Shown here: positions 58,884 through 64,000 of the stretch, in pieces
Position numbering within the stretch: the stretch's first letter is position 1
Layout of the letters: each line of letters begins with the position of its first letter
DNA from: Mycobacterium sp. M26
GTDB lineage: Bacteria; Actinomycetota; Actinomycetes; Mycobacteriales; Mycobacteriaceae
Assembly (NCBI RefSeq): GCF_001494595.1
Contig: NZ_LN929908.1
Coordinates: 558,001 to 622,000 of the forward strand
Direction of reading: 5' to 3'
Length of the DNA: 64,000 nt
The notes under the pieces: generated by a model
What the model was told of the DNA's origin: nothing
The model's input: only the letters and a program-made list of their open reading frames with translations
The model's database searches: none
Program-made: the position numbers and the translations under genes

Positions 58884-60164
58884 TCAGGGCTCGATGGGCG
58901 CCCGGAACGTGGCCAGCAGGCCACCGCCGTCGCGGGCGGAGAAGTCGACCCGCCCACCCATCGCCTCGACGATCTGCTGAACGATCCACAGGCCCAGCCC
59001 GGCGGTGCCGCGTTGGCCGCCGGCGCTGACGTACTTGGCGGTGAGTTCGCCCAGGCTCTCGGCGGGGATGCCCGGGCCGCGGTCACCGACGGCGATCACC
59101 AGGTCGCCGTTGGTGCGCGTACAGGTGACGTCGACGGGGGCGCTGCGGCCGTGCCGCGACGCGTTCTCCAGCAGGTTGGTCAGGACCCGGCGCAGGCCTT
59201 GGGCGTTGATCGCGACGGCGGACAGCTCACCGGTGGTGCTGACCCGCAGGCGCGGTGCCGCGAGCCCGGCCGCGTCGGCGGCGGCGCCGATCACCTCGGT
59301 GACGTCGATCCGCCGGACCCGGCCGGTGGAGAACGTCGGCCGCCGGCTCAGCGCCACGTCGGACAGTGCGTCGATCATGTCGGACAGGTGGTGGACGTGG
59401 CGGCGCGCCAGCTGCAGGCCGGTGTCGTCGTCGGCGGTCAGGGCATCCATCAGCGCCTGCAGGGAGGCGATCGGGGTCCGGAACTCATGCACCAGCACCT
59501 GCAGCCCGTCCTGCTGGGACTGGTAGGACCGCAGCAGCCGGGCGCGCAGGTCGCGTTCCTCCTCGGCGGCGGCATGCTCGGCTTCGGCTTCGACGAGGGC
59601 GCGCACCCGGGAGCGGTGTTCGCGGTCGGCGAGTGCGGACAGGCCTGCGGTGAGGATCGCGATGAACACCAGATACAGCGCCGTCCACCCGGCCTGCAAC
59701 AGCGGTGTCGGTGCCACCGTCGGTACGGGTTTGGCCGTCACGACCAGTGCGGTGTAACCCGCCCCCAGAAGTAGTGCCAGCGAGAGGGTTTCGACGAATG
59801 TCAGGCGGGCTGCCGAGGCGATCACCACGAGAGGCAGCACCGACACCAACGGGCTGTGCACACCTGCGGTCAGCGCGATCAGCGCCAGCGTGAAGAGGCT
59901 GTCCGCCGCGCCGACCAGCCAGGCGTAGCGAGTGCGCCGCACTTCCAGGTGCGGGTTGGCCAGCAGGACCAGCGAGTACACCATGGCGGCGGCGACGACG
60001 GCGCCGGCGATCGCGGCGTGCTGGCGCACCCAGTCCGGTCCGATCAGCAGCAGCACACCGATCGAGGCCACCACCGCGGTGCGCACCGCCACCACGATGC
60101 GGGCCACGCCCAGGTCGTTGTCGTCGATGGCGGTCGGATCGAGCTGTCTCACCCGGCTGACCAT
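58884..60164 (-). CDS. Sensor histidine kinase
   Basis: The 426-residue kinase has about five or six membrane helices (residues 20-170), a short coiled coil, an H box LVHEFRTPIASLQAL, an N box LLENASRHG and the ATP-lid motifs VGDRGPGIPAES and GLGLWIVQQIVEAMGG. The kinase core is of the HisKA type. There is no large extracellular domain, so it may sense a membrane or internal signal. The ATG at 60164 is 24 bases from the divergent response-regulator start. The open frame beyond that is antisense to it. Confidence 0.88.
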   Translation of the reverse strand: MVSRVRQLDPTAIDDNDLGVARIVVAVRTAVVASIGVLLLIGPDWVRQHAAIAGAVVAAAMVYSLVLLANPHLEVRRTRYAWLVGAADSLFTLALIALTAGVHSPLVSVLPLVVIASAARLTFVETLSLALLLGAGYTALVVTAKPVPTVAPTPLLQAGWTALYLVFIAILTAGLSALADREHRSRVRALVEAEAEHAAAEEERDLRARLLRSYQSQQDGLQVLVHEFRTPIASLQALMDALTADDDTGLQLARRHVHHLSDMIDALSDVALSRRPTFSTGRVRRIDVTEVIGAAADAAGLAAPRLRVSTTGELSAVAINAQGLRRVLTNLLENASRHGRSAPVDVTCTRTNGDLVIAVGDRGPGIPAESLGELTAKYVSAGGQRGTAGLGLWIVQQIVEAMGGRVDFSARDGGGLLATFRAPIEP

Positions 60165-60188
60165 AGGGATACCGCTAGCATCGCGGCC

Positions 60189-60875
60189 ATGAACGCCAAA
60201 GTCGGCGGCACGAAGATCGTCGTGGTCATCGTCGATGACCACGAGCTCTTCGCGCAGGGGCTGGCCCTGTTGCTGACCCGCGACTGGGGTGAGCTGTTCA
60301 GCGTCGGGGGGCAGACCACGTATGTCGAGGAGGCTGCCGACCTGGTGGCCTCCTGTGACGCCGACGTGGCGATCATCGACCTGACCATGCCGCCGCTGGG
60401 CGGGATCGCCGCGATCCGGCACATCAAGGCGCGCCACCCGCGAACCCGGATCCTGGCGCTGTCGGGAACCGATGATTTGAGCCTGGCCGAGGAGGCGCTG
60501 CGTGCGGGAGCCGACGGGTTCCTGTCCAAGACGGCCCGCCCGGAGTCTCTGGCGGGACCGCTGTGGACTATCGCCGAGGGGTTGCGGGTCGTCGACCCGA
60601 CTCTGCTCGACGCGCTGCTGAGCAACACCCGCAAGCCGCCGTCGGCGTTGATGGACACCCTGTCCGACCAGGAGCTGCGGTTGTGGACACTGCTGGCCAC
60701 CGGGATGGAGACCGGCGACATCGCCCAGCGCATGCTGGTGTCGGAGCGCACCGCCAAGCGGATGGTGGCGGCGCTGCTGCACAAGCTCGGTGTGACGAAC
60801 CGGATCGCTGCGGCGGCCATGGCGGGTCGGTTCCGGTTGCTCGACGACCTGGCGGACGCCGACCGGCTCAGCTGA
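60189..60875 (+). CDS. NarL/LuxR-type response regulator
   Basis: The 228-residue protein has a receiver domain (VVVIVDDHELFAQG, phosphorylation Asp in ADVAIIDLTMPP, conserved Lys in FLSKTARPESL) and a C-terminal LuxR-type HTH (LSDQELRLWTLLATGMETGDIAQRMLVSERTAKRMVAALLHKLGV). It is divergent from the sensor kinase, so both probably use one short promoter region. Its last eight bases overlap the ferredoxin gene on the opposite strand. Confidence 0.88.
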   Translation: MNAKVGGTKIVVVIVDDHELFAQGLALLLTRDWGELFSVGGQTTYVEEAADLVASCDADVAIIDLTMPPLGGIAAIRHIKARHPRTRILALSGTDDLSLAEEALRAGADGFLSKTARPESLAGPLWTIAEGLRVVDPTLLDALLSNTRKPPSALMDTLSDQELRLWTLLATGMETGDIAQRMLVSERTAKRMVAALLHKLGVTNRIAAAAMAGRFRLLDDLADADRLS

Positions 60876-61059
60876 CGGCGATCGCCAGCGCCGGGCACAT
60901 GGCGGCGGCCCGCACGGCCCGGTCCCGTTCGGATTCCGGCGGATTCGGGTCCAGCACCACGACCTGGTCGGCGCCGTCGGGCAGGTCGAACAGTTCGGGT
61001 GCGGCCATCAGGCACTGCCCGTGCCCTTCGCACAGCGTGTAGTCGACGGTGATGTGCAT
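60868..61059 (-). CDS. 3Fe-4S ferredoxin
   Basis: The 63-residue protein has TLCEGHGQC and a final CP pair (MCPALA), giving the three-cysteine ligand pattern of the 3Fe-4S ferredoxins that feed electrons to mycobacterial P450s. In the first motif, Gly or His replaces the middle Cys of 4Fe-4S types. Two in-frame ATGs (61059 and 61068) are possible. It is probably the partner of the P450 at 57502-58788, though the two-component system separates them. Confidence 0.85.
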   Translation of the reverse strand: MHITVDYTLCEGHGQCLMAAPELFDLPDGADQVVVLDPNPPESERDRAVRAAAMCPALAIAVS

Positions 61060-61151
61060 GGCCGTCATTGTTGGCGCCGGGTGTGGGTCAGGGCCGGGCC
61101 GTCCGCGCCAATGTTGGCCCGCCGGGGCCACATCCGCCACCGTCGGCGAAC

Positions 61152-61838
61152 CTAGGCTTCGAAGCGGTAGCCCATCCCGGCCTCGGTCAGCAGGTGACGT
61201 GGATGCGACGGGTCGTCCTCGAGCTTGCGGCGCAGCTGCGCCAGGTACACCCGCAGATAGTGGGTCTCCTTGGCGTAGGCCGGTCCCCAGACCTCGCGGA
61301 GCAACTCCTCGCGGCCGACGAGCTTGCCGCGGTTGCGCACCAGCATTTCCAGCATGCCCCACTCGGTGGGCGTCAGGTGTACCTCGGTGCCGTTCTTCAC
61401 CACCTTCTTGGCGGCGAGATCGACAGTGAACGAGGAGGTTTCGATCACTGGTTCGTCGGTTTCGGAGGCGGCCGCACCTCGGCGCACGGCGGCCCGCAGC
61501 CGGGCCAGGAACTCGTCCATCCCGAACGGTTTGGTCACGTAGTCGTCGGCCCCGGCGTCGAGCGCCTCGACCTTTTCCGCGGAATCGGTCCGCGCCGAGA
61601 GCACGATCACCGGCGCCGACAGCCAGCCGCGCAACCCGCCGAGCACCTCGATTCCGTCCATATCGGGCAGGCCCAGATCCAGCACCACCACGTCGGGCGG
61701 ATGCTCGGCGGCCGCCTTGAGCGCCGCCGCGCCGGTGGCCGCGGTGATGACCTCGTAGCCGCGCACGCTGAGGTTGATCCGCAACGCCCTCAGAATCTGC
61801 GGCTCGTCGTCGATCACCAGCACCTTGACCTTGTTCAC
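61152..61838 (-). CDS. kdpE: KdpE response regulator
   Basis: The 228-residue OmpR-family regulator has a receiver domain (VLVIDDEPQILRALRINL, Asp in VVVLDLGLPDMDG, Lys in DYVTKPFGMDEF) and a winged helix ending VWGPAYAKETHYLRVYLAQLRRKLEDDPSHPRHLLTEAGMGYRFEA. It controls the potassium-transport operon kdpFABC, which is not in the window. The GTG start overlaps the kdpD stop by four bases. Confidence 0.95.
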   Translation of the reverse strand: MNKVKVLVIDDEPQILRALRINLSVRGYEVITAATGAAALKAAAEHPPDVVVLDLGLPDMDGIEVLGGLRGWLSAPVIVLSARTDSAEKVEALDAGADDYVTKPFGMDEFLARLRAAVRRGAAASETDEPVIETSSFTVDLAAKKVVKNGTEVHLTPTEWGMLEMLVRNRGKLVGREELLREVWGPAYAKETHYLRVYLAQLRRKLEDDPSHPRHLLTEAGMGYRFEA

Positions 61839-64000
61839 GGCGCCGCCAAGTCGACGATGACGGTGAGCCCTCCGCCGGGGGTGTCGGTGGCCGAGATGCT
61901 GCCACCCATTGCCTCGACGAATCCCTTGGCCACCGAAAGGCCAAGTCCGACACCGTGCTTGTTGTTGCGGTCGCCCAGTCGCTGGAAGGCCTCGAACATC
62001 TGATCTTCGGTGCCGCGCGGCACACCCGGCCCCTCGTCGACCACGTTGATCAGAATACGGTCGCCGACCCGCCCGGCATTGACCCGCACGATGCTCTCGG
62101 GTGCGTAGCGCAGCGAGTTGTCGATCAGGTTGGCCAGCACCCGTTCCAGCAGACCCGCATCGGCCATCGCCACCGCATCACCGACGTCGACCTTGATCCG
62201 GTCCAGTCCGCTGCGGCCGAACCCGGTGGCGCCGCGCCCGATCGACAGCAGGGCGCGCTGCACCACCTCCTCGAGGTACACCCTTTTGAGCTCCGGACGA
62301 ACGACCCCGGTGGCCAGCCGCGAAGAGTCCAGCAGGTTATCCACCAGGGCGGTCAACTGATCCACCGACTCCTCAATGGTGGCCAGCAGTTCGGCGGTGT
62401 CCTCGGCGGAGAAGTCGATGTCCTCGCTGCGCAGGCTGGACACCGCGGCCTTGGCGCCCGCCAGGGGGGTGCGCAGGTCGTGGCTGACCGCCGAGAGCAG
62501 GGAGCGACGCAATTCGTCGGCTTTCTCGATGGCCTCAGCCTTGCCGGCCTCTTCGGTCAGCTCACGCTGGCGCACCAGCCCGGCGGCCTGTTTGGCCACC
62601 GAGGTCAGCACCCGCCGGTCGCGAGCGGGCAGCTGGCGCCCGGCCATCAGCATCCAGAATTCGTCGTCACCCACCTCGATCGCGGTGTCGGCGGAATCCA
62701 CCGTCACACAGGGATTCTCGCCGACGCAGGCGACGATCTGCTCGTCGTCGCCGAGCACCCGCAGCACGCTGACGGCGCGCTGGGAGTAGGTCTCGCGCAC
62801 CCGCTCCAGCAGGGTGTCCAGATCCGCACCGCGCAGCACCGACCCGGAGAACAGCGTCAGCAACTCGGCCTCGCGGGAGGCCTGCCTGGCCTCCCGCTGG
62901 CGGCTGGCCGCACTGTCCACCAGGGCGGCCACCGCGACGGCCACGGCCAGCATGACGAATTGGGTGATGGCGGCGTCGGGTTCGGCGATGGTGAACGTGT
63001 AGCGCGGTGCGGTGAGGAAGTAGTTGAGCAGCAGACCGGACAGCACGGCCGATACGACGGCGGGCACCACGCCACCGAGCAGGGCCACCAGCAGGATGCC
63101 GACGAAGAACAGTGCGCTCTCACCGGCGGTGTTGAGGTAGCGGTCCAGGAACGCGACGTTGATGGCGCAGACCAGCGAGGGCACCACCACCGCGGCCACC
63201 CAGGACAGGGCCCGGCGTTCGCGCGGGGTCGCGGCGCGCACCGAGAACCCGCGCCTGGCCTCCTCATGGGTGACCATGTGGACGTCGATCTTGCCGGACT
63301 CCTGCACGATCGCCGCGCCGATACCCTCATCGAAGATGCGCGCCCACCGCGACCGGCGTGAGGTGCCGATCACCAGCTGGGTGGCGTTCATCTCGCGGGC
63401 GAAGTCCAGCAATGCCTTTGGCACGTCGTCGCCGACCACGGTGTGCACGGTGGCTCCCAGGCTGGCCGCCAGTTCACGCACCTTACCCATCTGCGGTGCA
63501 CTGACTCCCGACAACCCGTCGCCGCGCACCACGTGCACGATCATCAGTTCGGCGCTGGACTTCGAAGCGATCCGGGATGCCCGGCGCACCAGCGTCTCCG
63601 ACTCCGGCCCGCCGGTCACCGCAACCACCAACCGCTCGCGGGCCTCCCAGGTCGCGGTGATCTTGTTCTCCGCGCGGTACTTCGCCAGCGCCGCGTCGAC
63701 CTGGTCGGCCAGCCACAGCAGCGCCAGCTCCCGCAGCGCAGTCAGGTTGCCGCGGCGAAAGTAGTTCGACAGCGCGGCGTCGACCTTCTCAGGGGCGTAG
63801 ACGTTGCCGTGAGACAGCCTGCGGCGCAACGCCTCCGGGGTGATGTCCACCAGTTCGATCTGGGCGGCGCCGCGCACGATCTCGTCGGGCACCGTCTCCT
63901 GCTGCTCGATCCCGGTGATCTGGGCGACGACGTCGTTGAGGCTTTCCAGGTGCTGCACGTTGACCGTCGAGATCACCGAGATGCCGGCATCCAGCAGTTC
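61835..64000 (-). CDS. kdpD: KdpD sensor kinase (N-terminus outside window)
   Basis: About 721 residues are visible. The frame is still open at 64000, where it reads ELLDAGISVISTVNVQHLESLND, so the first part of the KdpD sensor domain is missing. Next come the universal-stress-like domain (LVVAVTGGPESETLVRRASRIA), four membrane helices (about 63000-63210), a GAF region, the H box SHDLRTPLAGAKAAV and the ATPase motifs GLGLSVAKGFVEAMGG. It senses potassium or osmotic state and phosphorylates KdpE. Confidence 0.95.
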   Translation of the reverse strand, partial: ELLDAGISVISTVNVQHLESLNDVVAQITGIEQQETVPDEIVRGAAQIELVDITPEALRRRLSHGNVYAPEKVDAALSNYFRRGNLTALRELALLWLADQVDAALAKYRAENKITATWEARERLVVAVTGGPESETLVRRASRIASKSSAELMIVHVVRGDGLSGVSAPQMGKVRELAASLGATVHTVVGDDVPKALLDFAREMNATQLVIGTSRRSRWARIFDEGIGAAIVQESGKIDVHMVTHEEARRGFSVRAATPRERRALSWVAAVVVPSLVCAINVAFLDRYLNTAGESALFFVGILLVALLGGVVPAVVSAVLSGLLLNYFLTAPRYTFTIAEPDAAITQFVMLAVAVAVAALVDSAASRQREARQASREAELLTLFSGSVLRGADLDTLLERVRETYSQRAVSVLRVLGDDEQIVACVGENPCVTVDSADTAIEVGDDEFWMLMAGRQLPARDRRVLTSVAKQAAGLVRQRELTEEAGKAEAIEKADELRRSLLSAVSHDLRTPLAGAKAAVSSLRSEDIDFSAEDTAELLATIEESVDQLTALVDNLLDSSRLATGVVRPELKRVYLEEVVQRALLSIGRGATGFGRSGLDRIKVDVGDAVAMADAGLLERVLANLIDNSLRYAPESIVRVNAGRVGDRILINVVDEGPGVPRGTEDQMFEAFQRLGDRNNKHGVGLGLSVAKGFVEAMGGSISATDTPGGGLTVIVDLAAP

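Overview
The window is a high-GC chromosomal segment from a mycobacterium, most likely a Mycolicibacterium-type rapid grower. From memory, its gene order follows the M. tuberculosis block Rv1000c to Rv1028c: alkB, arcA, pmt, rsmI, pabB, metG, tatD, rpfB, rsmA, ispE, a fatty-acyl-AMP ligase, pth, rplY, lpqT, prs, glmU, tetR, mfd, mazG, lpqU, eno, an FtsB-like gene, a DUF501 gene, ppx, kdpE and kdpD. Lipoboxes, GTG starts, four-base GTGA/ATGA overlaps, F420-type and mycofactocin-type (NDMA-dependent) oxidoreductases and a PE-PPE domain protein all agree with this. I see no prophage, transposase, CRISPR array or rRNA. One tRNA (Gln, UUG) is present.

Layout. 1-6300: cell-envelope and repair genes (an LpqN/LpqT lipoprotein running off the left edge, a PE-PPE hydrolase, tspO, a bile-salt-hydrolase-like amidase, two lipoproteins, alkB, soxR). 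6337-16740: a catabolic island with arcA, an aldehyde dehydrogenase and two flavin monooxygenases in one coupled + strand operon, facing a two-domain CoA-transferase and an NDMA-type alcohol dehydrogenase, then an F420-type oxidoreductase. 16764-25066: pmt, rsmI, pabB, an ECF41-type sigma factor with a frameshifted FAD oxidoreductase partner, metG and tatD. 25083-31022: the rpfB-rsmA-ispE region, split here by an inserted Ser/Thr kinase, then the acyl-AMP ligase. 31031-41210: a 4Fe-4S reductase behind a palindromic operator, pth-rplY, a PecA-like secreted aspartic protease with a frameshift, the coupled prs-arsC-lpqT operon, glmU and tRNA-Gln. 41264-54397: tetR, mfd-mazG, an efeUOB iron-uptake operon with IdeR-like boxes, lpqU, and eno-ftsB-DUF501-ppx. 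54437-64000: secreted and membrane proteins, a P450/alcohol-dehydrogenase operon followed by an unlisted 36-residue Cys/His-rich protein, a divergent two-component system, a 3Fe-4S ferredoxin and kdpDE (kdpD runs off the right edge).

The most unusual items are: (1) the 36-aa Cys/His-rich gene at 56152-56262; (2) four short tandem duplications with 57-67 bp periods, in two coding regions, the metG/tatD start region and the Gly-rich part of the PecA-like gene; (3) a 58-bp palindrome present twice between genes; (4) mutually exclusive hairpins plus a terminator-like hairpin in the rpfB leader; (5) an ECF41-like promoter in front of the sigma factor's own operon; (6) a 26-bp operator abutting the start of the iron-sulfur reductase gene. 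Two genes (the FAD oxidoreductase and the PecA-like protease) are each broken by a single base. Either could be a real mutation or a sequencing error.
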